64,000 nt of DNA from Letharia columbiana (lineage: Eukaryota > Ascomycota > Lecanoromycetes > Lecanorales > Parmeliaceae), in contig NW_023501081.1 of the NCBI RefSeq assembly GCF_014066305.1, forward strand, positions 124,001 through 188,000, read 5' to 3'. The notes beneath the pieces are model-generated. The model did not search any database and was not told the DNA's origin. It saw only the letters and a list, made by a program, of their open reading frames with translations. Numbering within the stretch: the first letter of the stretch is position 1; every line of letters begins with the position of its first letter. A program made the translations under genes and the position numbers. Positions 44,630 through 56,900 of the stretch are shown piece after piece.

Positions 44630-45166
44630 AAAATTTTTGGGGGCCAAAAAAAAGGGGTAGAATATTGGAAAAAAAAAAACCCCCAAAAAAAAAATTTTCC
44701 CGACCGGAAAAAAAAAAAAAGGGCCCCCCCCTTAAAAAATAACACTACCCCCAATTTTAGGATACCGTGGTCTACGGGACCCGTTTGGTCTCCGTCAAGC
44801 TCATAGAGATGCCCAGTCTTTGACGACTTGACAAAGCACACATAGCGGAAGTCCACTTCATCTTTGGCGTTTTCCGGCACGTCAGATTCTCCTTGTAATG
44901 CCGCAGTGCGATAGGCTAATTCAGTCTTTTCCGAATTCTTGATTACCCTTGCTTGGTCGGCCGGTGCGAGAGGTACGCGGGAAGATAGAATCCGTGACAT
45001 CGTGAGTTAGAAGTTGTAGGCGTTTAACTTAGTCGCGTTTATTAAATCGGCGTGTTTTTTATGCTAACACCCATAAATTCCCCTTTCCCCCCTTTTATTT
45101 TATGTTTTTTAAAAAAAACAAAAAATTTTTTTTTTTTTTTTTTAAATATAATTTATTTTTTATCTC

Positions 45167-45210
<44 letters not shown>
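44630..45210. other. two homopolymer-garbled stretches
   Basis: 44630-44735 (aaaaaaatttttgggggcc... and long A, C and G runs) and 45045-45210 (T, A and C runs up to about 30 nt) look like corrupted consensus. They interrupt a recognisable protease gene, which supports a sequence or assembly problem rather than natural DNA. Confidence 0.6.
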
Positions 45211-45390
45211 CCGTCCCAGGTGGGAAAGCCAAGAATCAAAGCCAGTACAGGGTGTGGAAGAAACGCTTACATGTCAGGGTCGAGTGAGAAGACGTCTTGA
45301 AAGTTGAGGATAGGGATGAGCTGAGTAAAGAGATCAGGATTGCATTCGAGTGGTATGTAGTGCTTGGTGTAGCCAATGATGGTATCGATT
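44755..45390 (-). pseudogene. ubiquitin C-terminal hydrolase (UCH, C12), fragmented
   Basis: Two parts are readable. Minus 45390-45271 gives HYIPLECNPDLFTQL...FQDVFSLDPDM before a GTAAGC donor, the N-terminal UCH motif (WxPLExNPE ... DVxGLD). Minus 45000-44755 gives SSRVPLAPADQARVI...ESDVPENAKDEVDFRYVCFV...GHLYELDGDQTGPVDHG, with the catalytic-type His/Asp region of the family. The middle, with the nucleophile Cys, falls in the garbled stretch at 45045-45210, and the C-terminal end meets the second garbled stretch. UCHs remove small adducts from ubiquitin. This is either a real gene hidden by bad sequence or a gene broken at the edge of the repeat. Confidence 0.6.
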
Positions 45391-46535
45391 GGACCATCTT
45401 ATTGACGGCTACGAAGGCAGAGAGGTCCAGTTCTGGTTCCTCCAGGCCTCTTCTACCAAATCTCGCTTGAATGGTAGATTTGAAGGGTACACCAGATCAC
45501 AGAACTGTGTGTTGAGGATGATCTGTCGTTTTGCAACCTGATATTAGCTACATACTGAACTCCGCATTTGCGACTGTTCTATATTTATGACAACAAGTGA
45601 GTCACGAGTAAATATCCTCTATTGATCTTCCCCTAGCGTTCGTTTAGAAGAACTCCGTCTGGTGTTTTCTGTTCCACAGATTCGGAGAGAGTCGCGCTTA
45701 TAATTGCTCCAACACCCAAGGAATTGCTTTGCCATGTTGTCATTTGCACCAGCCAATTTCTCGCTCACATGCCATGTCACCTCGGGTGTTTTGTATATGG
45801 CAATGGCTCTCAAAACAAATCTATCGATCCAATTATCCGCTCGCTGCTTCTCCCATTGACTCTCCAAGAAGTTTGACTAGACAGGATAGCTAATGGTATT
45901 CGACCTATCAGTAATTATATTGCGTTTCCAGTACCCGTCTTTCAGCAAGCTCTTTTAAGTGTGCAGACAGTCAAGGCCAGGACAGTATCTCTGTAGCCTG
46001 TATCTGGGATGACTCTGGTAAGGAGCCGTGCGCGGCCTTTTGCATAATAGGTCCACACACGAATTTTCCCCTTCCCACCAGCCGACCGACTCTGCGAATC
46101 TTGGTTGTCAGCAAGCGACAATCACAAGCTCGCCTCAATAATGCCCCTCAATACTTTACCATTCGCCAGGATTTACTGCAAGATATGTCTGATTTAGGTA
46201 GTACTGACCGGCTGGAGAAGGCCACGATCCTTAACAACACAAACCCCAAAAATCCGCTGGCCCACATATGTGCTTTGTTCCTGCGCAAAAAATGTTACAA
46301 AGATGATGTCTCAAAGTCGTGTTATCGAAAAGTTGAAGTTTCGCAAGTTATTGGTGAACACATCTTGCTCGACACTGAATTTCGGTGACACCACGTTCGT
46401 GCATAAGTACCAGAAATATCGACTCTGACTTTCTTCTACCCTCCTCACCATCACTGCAATCTTCCAACTTCTCAGCCTTCGAAATTATCCACCTGACGAC
46501 CATACCTCGAATCAATCAACGTCAGGCTTTCGAAC
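45391..46535. other. no confident gene; protein-like minus fragment
   Basis: Minus 45867-45619 reads 82 residues (MESQWEKQRADNWIDRFVLRAIAIY...WHVSEKLAGANDNM) with good amino-acid character, possibly one exon of an unknown gene. I found no partners. Nothing else is supported. Confidence 0.3.
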
Positions 46536-47660
46536 ATGTCAGACCGACTGAAAGTCTTTTCCCCACAACAGGTTCCTCAGCCATCAACGTCAGAGGCAGC
46601 GAAGTCTGACTCAGAAAGGTCGTCTCTCGATGAAGCAGTGTACGGATGCACCTGCGGTACGCCTGACGCATCTGTAAACTGGATCTGTTGTGACAATGAC
46701 GACTGCCCGGTGAGATGGTACCACTGGGAATGTGCTGGGGTGACGGAAGAACCTTCTGGTGATTGGCTTTGTTCAATGTGCGGCCTCAGGTCGACCAAAG
46801 GCGCGGAACTGGGGAAACAACGACGGGGAGCAAAGACGCCAATGTTCCCAAAGCTTGGAAAGACGGCGGCGACAGCTTTCAACGGCACTTTGAATCGTGA
46901 AAACAAGAGTGGACGCGGAGTGGCGGATAAGACGCATGTGGGCGCGAAGAAAGGTGTCGCTGTCAGAAAGGCGCCGCCAAAGAAGAAAAAATCCAAGTGG
47001 ATAGGGTGGGTCGAGATGACTTCCGAAGGCGAAGAGGAACACAAGGAAAGCGTGTTTGCAGCTCAGGGAGCGGTTAATGTTGCCGACGGGAGGCGGACGA
47101 AGGCTCGTGCGACTCAGTCGATGGAGAGGCCGACAAGGTCGCGAACGCTCGGAGGGACCTCAAAGCAAGCAGCTAAGGGGGAAAAGGGGGCGAGGAGAGA
47201 GTCAGAAGAGGGAAAACCGGACGAGGAGGACCGCACGCAGACAGCCGAACCCCGAAATCAATACGAATACCTGGAGCCAGTCCCTCGCCTACCGAAACGA
47301 ACACCCACGAATGCCGTCGGCGCGTCAATCCCCCCTCCCGACGTCTTTGCTGAAGCAACGAACCCGACCACACCAGCACTCAGCACTCCGGCCACGCACT
47401 CTCCGGCAAGTGCGCTACCGGATTCAAGCGAGGACAGCACGTTCGCAATCACCGTGCGCCATCCCAGCGAGGTACCTCCGGCGCCTCCTGCGAGCGGGGC
47501 GGCCATGGTCATCGACACGGAGGAGCAAGGATGGACGCCCCTTATCACGTCAGTGGCTCCCGACGGCGGCAGCTCCGTGGACTACTGGTCCTACCGCACG
47601 AACACGTGGTGCACGATCCCGCTCTCTGCGATTCGGAGCACGCTTCCGCGCCTTCTCTGA
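46536..47660 (+). CDS. PHD-finger protein
   Basis: Intronless frame of 374 residues from the ATG at 46536. A PHD zinc finger sits at residues about 36-82: C-T-C, then WICCDNDDCPVRWYHWECAGV and WLCSMC, giving the Cys4-His-Cys3 ligand set. The text is of the ING type, which reads histone H3 lysine-4 methylation in the nucleus. The rest is basic and low complexity (KAPPKKKKSKWIGW, then Pro/Ser/Thr-rich) with a short conserved-looking end (YWSYRTNTWCTIPL). No other catalytic domain is seen, so it may be an accessory reader of a chromatin complex; partner unknown. Confidence 0.78.
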   Translation: MSDRLKVFSPQQVPQPSTSEAAKSDSERSSLDEAVYGCTCGTPDASVNWICCDNDDCPVRWYHWECAGVTEEPSGDWLCSMCGLRSTKGAELGKQRRGAKTPMFPKLGKTAATAFNGTLNRENKSGRGVADKTHVGAKKGVAVRKAPPKKKKSKWIGWVEMTSEGEEEHKESVFAAQGAVNVADGRRTKARATQSMERPTRSRTLGGTSKQAAKGEKGARRESEEGKPDEEDRTQTAEPRNQYEYLEPVPRLPKRTPTNAVGASIPPPDVFAEATNPTTPALSTPATHSPASALPDSSEDSTFAITVRHPSEVPPAPPASGAAMVIDTEEQGWTPLITSVAPDGGSSVDYWSYRTNTWCTIPLSAIRSTLPRLL

Positions 47661-48448
47661 GAGGGGTGGTCGGAGGCGAATTTTCTGGAGCGATGTGCTT
47701 TTTGGTAGGCAGGGTGAGTTGAAACGGTCGGTCATTGGGAGGGGGGTGATCGATGGAGCTAGGGATCGAGTCGTTGTGATTCTTTTTCTCCAGGCTACAT
47801 AGTCTTGGAAATAGCTACTGATATCTCTTCAAGCAAATACGTTGAATTCTTGGACATGTTGGGTAACGAAAAGTGCAAGCTGTGACATTTGAGGGCTTTG
47901 AAAACAAGTCCACGGCGCAATGAATTTTTACCTTGCTGGGCTGTTGCCTCATTTGAGGACTAAATTTCTTCTCTTATACCATCGTCTTCAACCAGCAAGA
48001 CGCACAGCCTTCCCAGAAGTATTGGGTAAGAGAAATAGTCCGATACCTCCATCGGCAGCTCTGGTGGCAGATGTCAAACTCTGTTCGGCAAAATGCTTTG
48101 GCGGGACGTGTGACGCTTGTGTGGGTCCTCTTTCGAAACTCGGAGCTTTGAGATATCTGCAATTGATGTTTGTGATCAAGCGATGATGGCTCTCTGCCTG
48201 AGATTGACCCGCTGGACGCGTTCATCTATTCCTGGTACTCTTGATAAATCGTACATTACAGCTCTATTCAAATTCCGTCGAGCGCTATGTAGCGGAAAGG
48301 CCAACCAAGCTAGTCTTATTAATGTTTTGTTTGCAGCCTTTAGCTTCTACCTTAGACCTGGTCAGCGACAACTTGCTCGTCTGGACTATACATGCTCCGA
48401 GCACAAGATAGCCGAGACTGATCCTCCTCATTCGTTGCTGGGAGAACC
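47661..48448. other. intergenic, nothing recognised
   Basis: The tail-to-tail gap between the PHD gene and the SAT4-family gene. Only short frames without domain character are seen. Confidence 0.4.
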
Positions 48449-49830
48449 TCAGCTGGTCCCATTGACATCATCTCCATCTTCTATAGGAGCATTGCTAAGT
48501 TCACTTGCGGCGGTTGAAGATTTAATATCGCCTGAAGCCTTGAATACATTTTCCACGAATAACCGAAAGGCGCTCTCGATGGGATAAGAATCAGGCGTCC
48601 GATGTGAAGGGTTCAAGTGGTGCTTCGCATTCTGTCGCAGGGTGTACCAACTTCTCTGTGGTTTGCCGTTCCACCTCTGTGTACTGAAGCAGAAAAGAGG
48701 TTTCAGCATGGGGATGCGAGGGGCAATAATTCCTAACGTTTCCTCCATCCTAGCAGACAAAATAGTTAGAATTAGTGAATACTATCGGTGGAACACAGCC
48801 CTTACAAAGAACAGATAGTCAAAATCACACTGCCATCTCAAAAGACTCAATCATTGATCCTTCCAAGCTTCATCGTGGGGTCCAGATAAAAGAACATACA
48901 GGTAAAATCTTGGTCTGCTAGAAATTCAAGCAAGACGGTCCGTAGGAGGGCGCAGACGGCAGTGCTGCGGTGAATGATCAGCGAAAGCTGAAGGGTTGCT
49001 GCCAAAAGAGAGCCTTACAATATGCCCATTCCCTTGATTATACAGATTCCAACTTTGATCCGGAGTCTGACCTGCGCATTCCATAAGAAGACAATAGGCA
49101 GAAGAGCGAGCGTCAAATCGCAAAACACCGAAGTAGCTGAACCAAAATCAGCCCGGCTATGGTGGTAGACGAGCAAGCTTGAAGTTGTACCACTTACCAC
49201 CTTGCCAGTAGCCAATATGAACGAATGTCTGAGGCGGCCAGCATTCGCCGGAGATTGAAGGGTTCCAGACCTTGTCAAGAGGCCGACAAAGGAACAGAAT
49301 ACCAACGACTAAGGGTAGGTTTGATATCCAAATAAATGTTATCATGAAATAGAAAAACAGTCCCCAAGTCTTGTCAATCGCAAAAAAACGTCTCAGAAAG
49401 AAGCAGATAGAGATTCTCGTAAACACAGCCGACAGAACGATTGGAAGCACGTCAAGATGGTTCCATTTCGAAATATGCTCCACCTGCTCAGGCGATACAA
49501 ACTCCTCGTGCATTCCAACGCCTTCATGTACCTCGAAGACGTAACACGTGAACAAGAGTATAGCCAATATCTGGAAACGTTATTTCCTCTGTGTGAGTAA
49601 AGAGTCCGGATCGTATGCAGCCCTTACATTGGCAGCGGCTATGCACATATCATCCCAGCCTAGGTTTTTGACGGTTCTTACCCGGACAAAGATTGGAACG
49701 AAGGTGAAAATGAGGGCGATGCCAGTTGCGATTGCTGAGACAGCCAGAAGTGCTGGACCTCTGTTGCCTTGAACCTTGAACAGAGATGAGGTATCCGGCT
49801 GGTCATTATCTCCTGTTTGGTGTTCACACC
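48449..49830 (-). CDS. SAT4-family integral membrane protein (fungal rhodopsin-like domain)
   Basis: Six exons read on the minus strand: about 49830-49628, 49570-49198, 49136-49019, 48964-48900, 48836-48806 and 48749-48449. All introns have GT...AG ends and compatible phases. The text shows the family pattern: VRTVKNLGWDDMCIAAAN, ILAILLFTCYVFEVHEGVGMH, HLDVLPIVLSAVFTRISICFFLRRF, ATSVFCDLTLALLPIVFLW, KVGICIIKGMGIFTAVCALLRTV, DFTYGSVIL...MEETLGIIAPRIPMLKPLF. Seven or so membrane spans are expected. The start codon is not resolved; a 5' exon beyond 49830 is likely because the first frame reaches a stop upstream. Known relatives include PTH11-like receptors, but no CFEM domain is seen. Confidence 0.72.
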
Positions 49831-50448
49831 AGAACTAGAGAATTCCGTTACTGTATGTCAATTCGATGATTGACGATGACGTAACAGTCTTTAGATATCT
49901 TGAAAGATTGCAAAAAGCATAGAAGAAGTAGAAGGGAAGTGGAGGGCCATCATTGCAGTGATAAAGGCGGAACATTACTGATGATTCAGCGTTGTGCAGG
50001 AACAAGTGTGCACAGAAGTATCTCATATATCTATCATCGTTGGCGCCAACCACTTTCAATGATGATTATTAGTAAGTCTTATATAGGAACAAGATTTTGA
50101 ATCTGCCTAGCCAACACCGCATCATGAAGCGCCGCGGCTTTAGTCTCCTTTTCCAACAATGAATCTAGAATGATAAGCCTAGATCAGTGCGAAATCATGA
50201 GAATCCGAAGTGTATTCATACCTGCTCGATGTCGTTCGAAGCCTAGCATAGGGTCTGAAGAGAGCAAGGGAAGCGATATATAGTACAAGACTTATTCCTC
50301 CTGATGTATAGACGTCTAATCGAGAACGTGCGAAGCTTCTTTTCCGAGATAACAATCATGAAGCTTTAGCATCGCGGGCTTATATATAGCCAACCGTGAT
50401 CGCATTCCAGCGTTAGTCATGATTGACATCATAGAGCAAATTCTAGAG
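49831..50448. other. intergenic, nothing recognised
   Basis: Gap between the SAT4-family gene and the 3' end of the Zn2Cys6 regulator. It may hold the missing first exon of the former. A TATATATAG run lies near 50381. Confidence 0.3.
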
Positions 50449-53205
50449 CTAGTTGTTCACTTGCCCACCGTACCCGTTCATTCCGCTCCCATCCATGCCG
50501 TAGATACTGTTCCCATATCCCATATTTCCAGTGCCATTGTTGAAGCCAGTGTTGCCTTGCATGGCTGCTTCCTGCTCTACCTCATTCCAACTGGCAAACA
50601 TTTGATTCGAATCCCTCAGCCACCATTCCTGATCCTGCATCAGTGAATCTACACCACCGAACAGCCTTGTAGGAGATGTCTGCTGAACCGACGGCGCTTG
50701 CGAAGCTTGACTGTGATTCCATATCTCTTGTTGCGTTTGAGGCATGATGTAGCTGTGCTGCCTTGACTTGTTGAAATCGTTGGTTGATTGAGGTGGCATG
50801 GTAAGGATGCCGTCAAGACGCGGCATGTCTGGCGTAGGCATTGGACTTGCCAGGGGAGCAGTAATCGGGAAGAAGCCATTAGAGACACCGTTCGCGGGGT
50901 TGAGACGGTGGTTCACACTCGGTTCGGTCTTAGGTTTCGCTATAGGTGGAGGCAATGGCTGCATCGGCGTTGGCGGTGGCATTTGATTATCCGCCTTAGG
51001 CGTAACATCACGGTCGGGTGAGTTCAAAAACCCAAACCTCTCCTGCGCACGCTGGAGAGTCTTCTCCGCTTCCTCAGGCAGCTCGATATTCCAACGCCCC
51101 GCCACCGTACGTAATATCCCCAATGTCCTGCGGGCGCACAGCCAGCTTTCTCCAATTTCTTCTAGATGCTTTAGACCGTGAACAAGGTCCCGTGCGGCAT
51201 TTTTGTCTGGGAGGTTGAGAAGGTGTACCGTACATGCTGAGTGAGATATGTAGACGGCAATGTTGCAGATTTGACGGAGGCCGTGGGTTCGTTTGTAAAG
51301 GCGGAGGAGTTTCGAGATCATGGAGGCGGCATGGGTCAAGAACTTCCGTGGGGAAACGTGGGAAGGTAGCGGAGAGGTCGCTTGTTTGTATTTGAGAAAC
51401 GGGCGGAACAGGTGAATGAATAGAAGTTGGAAAAACATGCTATGGCCATGTCAGTTTGTTTCCTTTGCAAGGCGGCATTCGGGCTTACTGCATGACAAGG
51501 ACATGCGGCAGCTGGCCCTCTTTTGGCTCCATCTCCTTCGGTAGGGTTTTCCGCCATGCTTCAAGTCTTGTGTGCAGCTCACTCAATTTCTTGAGCTCTG
51601 CCTGCTTGCCCAGTGGCTTCTCCAGCTGATGAGGATGGTAGAAGTATAGCAGTAGATCGCTACTGATCTCACATAGTTGAGATGTCTGAAGAGCGACAGC
51701 GCGTGTTCGGGACGGTTGGGCATGCGTTTTGCCGATCCCAGTGTCCAGGTAAGGTGACCACTCGTCAGCATCCTCCATTGGGAAGACATCGAATTTCGGG
51801 GCCGCGATGCTAGATAGTGGCAGCTGAGGTTGCCGGCCGAGGTAGTTCGACCAACATCTGGCATGTCAGAATCAACGGAATACAGCGAGGAAGGTAATCT
51901 CACTTGTCAAATAAGAAACAGCCCCATATTGTTATCCTGCGAGCATCAATCTCCGACTCATCAAGGTTGTTAGAGCCGGAGTCAATATTCAGTCCTAGGT
52001 CGTAAGCCATTCGAAAGCTCATCCCACTGTACACCCATCCCCGAGCCTCGCGCCCACATCCAGCTTCACGTACAGACATGAGAGCGAGTGCTTGGACTGT
52101 TGCAAGCCTCGGATTTTCATGCTCATCATTCTCCAATATGAGTCTCTTGGCTTCCCTGAAGAAGTGATCGCCAGCGGTCGCGGAATCTTTGGGATCGGCT
52201 CTAGCTTGAGGCCAAGATGTAAAGTGACAACCCAATGCGAGCATCGCATTGACCAACAGCGGCGTGCAGTATTCAGTCTTTCGTTTGATGTCGCGGGGAG
52301 TTCTGCCCCGCTGAAAGTCACGGTAGAAGAGGCTTTTCGAAAGTGTGGTGAAGTAGGTGTAGTGCCATGCAAAATACATGTTGAGCAGATGGACAACTAA
52401 GTCCGGATCGGAGGTGACCTCTGTCCACGAGGTAATGGCATATTCCTGCTCTTCATATTGCTCGGAATCATCGGTTGAGTTGCTTCCATCTTCCCCATCC
52501 GTCCCAGACCCTACGAAGATCAGGTTTGAAGTTCCTCCAATGATGCTCACGGAGCCATTGTCCAGCCGCAGCTTGCCCATCTTTCCCGACAGCTCCTTTT
52601 CAAATTTGGGGACAACCGAGGGCGTGCCATTGTCGTTCGCGAGCGCTTCGTCAACTCTATCATCCTCTCCGACGCCGTTGTCTCTAGCTAGTATTGATTC
52701 GGCCACATCGTCCAAGCTCTCACATGTCCTTATCTGTTTGACCAAGCCCGGTACCTCGTTCTCCGGGTAGTTGAGGATGGCCTGGATGAGTGTTTGTAAA
52801 GTGGAATTGCGCGTCTTGAGGTTATCGATATCTTTCTTGTAGACGCCCTTGCGGCGATGGTCTGAGTTGGGGTCGTAGACACATTCGGTTCCGTAAACGG
52901 AGGAGCAAGCAGCACAGCTTGGTGTGTTACCATCACACTGATCGTTCCAATCCTTGGTCAGCCATCCACTGACCCCACAGCGTACGGATTGTAGAGCAGG
53001 AAGCTACCTTGGATTTCCTCCTACGACAAGCTATGCAGGCGGTGCTGACGCATCGTCTCTTTGCAGATGCAGAGGCTGGAGAGCCTTTATCTTTGCTGTG
53101 CGACTTGGACTTGCCTGGTTTTGGGCTGGATTCGGCAGCGGTGGGAAAGTCATTCGTAGGTGTTTGGTGGTCAGATTGGTCCTCAATCTTGGTTTCCCCC
53201 GCCAT
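50449..53205 (-). CDS. Zn2Cys6 transcription factor, possibly NIT4/NirA-like
   Basis: Exons 53205-53008, 52937-51904, 51857-51489 and 51439-50449; introns of 70, 46 and 49 nt. The first intron cuts the zinc cluster: CIACRRRKSK is joined to CDGNTPSCAACSSVYGTECVY, giving the six Cys of a binuclear cluster at residues about 57-86. A linker DPNSDHRRKGVYKK and a coiled-coil-like stretch follow. The middle region matches the fungal-specific transcription-factor domain (VHLLNMYFAWHY, RRITIWGCFLFDKCWSNYLGRQP). The C-terminus is rich in Gln, Asn, Pro and Gly, like an activation domain. The cluster and linker resemble proteins often annotated as nitrogen-assimilation regulators; that assignment is from memory and tentative. 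Its start faces tubulin cofactor D across 0.8 kb. Confidence 0.82.
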
Positions 53206-53997
53206 GTCTTCTCCTCGGAGATGCAGTCGGATCCCTGGATGGATCAGCCGCGAAGGAACGTGCGAGGGTGCCTTGGAGGCCCTTTTTCAAGTATTGATTA
53301 AGTAATGGAAATGCCCGATGGGTTGGTACTGGCAAGTGGATGGTTGGAAAGGATGCATCCTCTCCTCATGCTGCTGATATTGAATGCAGTACGACGCAGT
53401 AGAAGCTGCACACGGGAATCCAGGATGGATCATTCGAAGATCCGCGATGGCCTGATAAGCAATGGCATTCCATTCGACCTTTTTCTGTCCTGTCACTATC
53501 GGTCCATCGGATGAAGGACCAGGATCATGCACCAGGTGGACGCGCTAGAGGTGCTATTGGCGGGAATTCTCGGTGGTTGCATTTGAGCCGCACCTCTGGG
53601 CCCAAGATTTTCCCCGAACACCACCATTCCACCACAGGTCCACACTTTCAGGTTGATGGCCTATAGGTACTCTGCTACACTATCATCCTCCTCTGTCATT
53701 GACACATTGCCAGGCATAGCAATTAGCAATACTTACGAGTACCGCGGCAAAGGTCTTGGCTTCGACGTGAATATTGCTTGTACGGGTACCATAGCGAAAG
53801 GGTCCCACCCTACAGGCTGCAGCTTGCAGGTACTCTACAGGATGGAACACGCCGTTTGATTGGGCCCAACGCGCTTCAAAACACGCGCCTACACGCTTGA
53901 CGGGAAACTTGTCCAAAGCCCCTTTTCAGTCAGAAAGCTACTTTCGCGTTGATGTCTATGCTTCCGTGGCCACACCTCTGACCTTTCTCCCATCTTC
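53206..53997. promoter_or_regulatory. shared divergent promoter region
   Basis: It separates the minus-strand Zn2Cys6 gene from the plus-strand cofactor D gene. No clear TATA box; pyrimidine-rich stretches occur on both sides. Short frames inside are not genes. Confidence 0.4.
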
Positions 53998-56900
53998 ATG
54001 GATACTACCGGCGATGAGGACCTCAAGCTACAACGAGCCTCCGCAGATCTCATTGCTGAGCTACACCGTTCTCTTCCTCATTTCCTGTACAATGGCATAC
54101 CCGCCGAATCTGGACATCCGCCTGCAGCCAGTGGCGGTGTTCGAGGCCTGGTCCGAGGGACCAAGACCGACCAGCTCATCAAGCTGGTACGCTCATCTCA
54201 TGACCACATGTGAGTATGTATTGCTAATCTTTATCCTTCCTCCCTTCAGTTAGAGCCGTTTCAGGAATGGCCGCAGTTGCTAGATCCCCACCTAAGTGGT
54301 CTTCTCCAACCTCTGGTTTCTGCTTTCATTGATTATGCATCCAAGTATGCTGCCATTTACCACCAAGAAGGAAAGCCCTGCCCTGGCGTAATCCCACTGC
54401 CGAGGGCAATCTCCAAAATTCTTTACGTATTCTGCAAAATTCGAGGAACAAAGGTGATTTCTCAATTCCTGAACAACGAGCCAAGATATCTCGAAGCGAT
54501 GCTTGACGCACTTGAGTCATGGGCTGGGAATACGTACTCTAGTAAAGAGAACGCTACCTCAAAATATGGTTTTATGGTTTGGGAGGAAAGCTTCATCATG
54601 TTGCTATGGCTATCTCATCTCTTATTGGCACCTTTTGATCTCAGCTCCATGTCCTCTGATAATGCTGGTATACAGCTTCGTGGCTCTCTGTTGTATATTG
54701 ACTTATCTGCAACCATTCCACCCATAGCAAAGCGTCTCGTCCACGTTTCTACTCACCACCTCAGCCTACCCAGCAAAGCGAGAGAGGCAGCTGGAACATT
54801 GCTGGTACGCCTTGCTGTGCGGACAGACATGCGAAAGATTGGCCTTCAGAAGATACTTATTGACTGGGCTCTCTCATCCGTCCGCGCGGAATCCGATGCC
54901 GCTGCCCCTACGTCAATCTATGGCTTTATTGGCATTCTATCTTTCCTCGCTGGATTCATCATCTCTGCCGAGAGTGGAGTCCTCAAGCCGCTCCTCTCGC
55001 GGACATACAATTCTGTCCAGCACGCCAAATCCGACCAATCTCCTTCCTCCGCTGGGACAAATTCCTCAGCTTCTGCACGCAAACTAGTCATCAAGGTTGA
55101 ACGGGCACTGGCTGTAGCCGGGATGAAAATAGACTCCAAGGCCCCCCATGGTCTCAGTCCAAGTCTTGGTGAAGGTGCGCTTGAAGACATTATTGATCAT
55201 TTACTGACGGCGCTGGAGGACAAAGACACATCTGTGAGGCTCGCAGCAAGCAAAGCTCTAAGTGTCATTGCCGTCGAGCTAGAGCCCGACATGGTAGAAC
55301 AGATCATCGAAATGATTGACGAGAGGTTGTATGAGGATACGTTGTGGGAAGACGCGCACACTGGGGCCGATGCATCTGGAAGTTTTGAGTTGAATCTGGG
55401 AACCGTGAGCGCTTTAAGCTGGCACGGTTTAATCCTTGCACTATCCCAGCTGATATTCCGTGGCTCGATGCCACCGAAGTCTGTCATTGGTAAGGTCATG
55501 TTTTCACTCATTGTCGCTCTTCGCTTCGAACAAAGATCGTCATTGGGAAACTCTGTTGGGACCAGCGTCAGAGATGCAGCATGCTTTGGCCTATGGGCGC
55601 TTGCCAGACGATATTCTACAGCGCAAATCAAAAGTTACAAGCCGGTTAGAAAGGAAAATTGTGACGGCGTCATGGAATCAAAGGGCCAGGTTTCAGAAAA
55701 ACCCACTCTCTCTGCTTCGGGTATCACGACTGCAGGCGCCACAGGCTCGAAGTCCACCGAGAATCCCGAATCGACGCTTCAGGTCCTCGCAAATGAATTA
55801 GTCATCGCAGCTACATTGGATGCAGCTGGAAATATCCGTCGTGGCGCTTCCGCCGCTTTGCAGGAAATGATTGGCAGACATCCCGAAGAAATTGAAAACG
55901 GCATAGATCTAGTCCAGGTGATAGATTACCATGGGATTGCCTTAAGATCGAGGGCAATGACCAAGATCGCCATCAGCGTCTCGCAGATCGAGCCTACTTA
56001 TTGGCATTCTACCCTCCGTGGACTCCTAGATTGGAGGGGTGTATGCTCAGGTGACGTGGAATGTCGGCGCAATGCCGCCCATGCAATCGGGCTACTAGCC
56101 CATAGTCGAGGTCCTGAAATGATTGCGTTAACCATCAGCACTTTGCGGCGTCGGTTGCACGCCTGCGAGGTCCCAAAGATCGAGGAGAGACATGGCCTAC
56201 TACTTGCTTTGTCAGAGGTTGTAAGCCGTTGGTCTGATGTGGATCTTAGCAACAGACCACGTCTTCAGGCCAAAATAGAGGGCGAAATAGCCAAACTATG
56301 GCATATTTTCTACCGTGGTAGTGGCCCCAAGACACGGTCATACGAGGGGGAGGTAGCCATGGATACGAAGCTTCTTCGTTCCGCTCTCGCATGTGAAGCC
56401 ATATGTTCGTTGGTTGCAGCCCTCGCCACCTCCTTGATCCACGGGAAATTGCACCATCCGTCTCCTACAGAGTTGCATGAATGCCTTGAAGCACTTGAGA
56501 TGAGCCTACATCAATCAGATGGAATTGTCCTCGCTGCGAGCACAAGCGCCGCGAAGGCCTTGTTCCGGATCCTAGACCTTGACACTCAGGGGAAACTTGT
56601 AACCCAATGGGCTCAAATTCTCCGTGATCCGACTTCCGGTTCTTCAGAAGATAGTGTGGTGGGAGTCGCAGCCGCATTCGGCGCGGTTTTCCAACATGTT
56701 CAAGCTTCGCAATCGCGAAATCTCATCATCGATACATTGACAAGCCTGGTCAACAACGAACATGGCATAAGCCTTAGATGCACTGCGCTGAGAAGTCTGA
56801 CTTCAGGCGTGCTCGAATCGAATGGTAGGAGATCCTTGCATTGGTTCAGTGGCAAGCAGGCTGACTTTCGTAGTAATCTCTGAGAAATCATCTCAGGCGC

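Noticed and set aside
47056..47802. 248-residue plus-strand frame overlapping the PHD gene
   Set aside because: Arg-rich frame-shifted shadow of the PHD protein C-terminal half.
54187..54216. GTGAGTATG as the first donor of cofactor D
   Set aside because: It is a stronger donor by eye but gives a wrong phase with the acceptor at 54249; GTACGC at 54187 keeps the frame and the FQEWPQLLDPHL motif.
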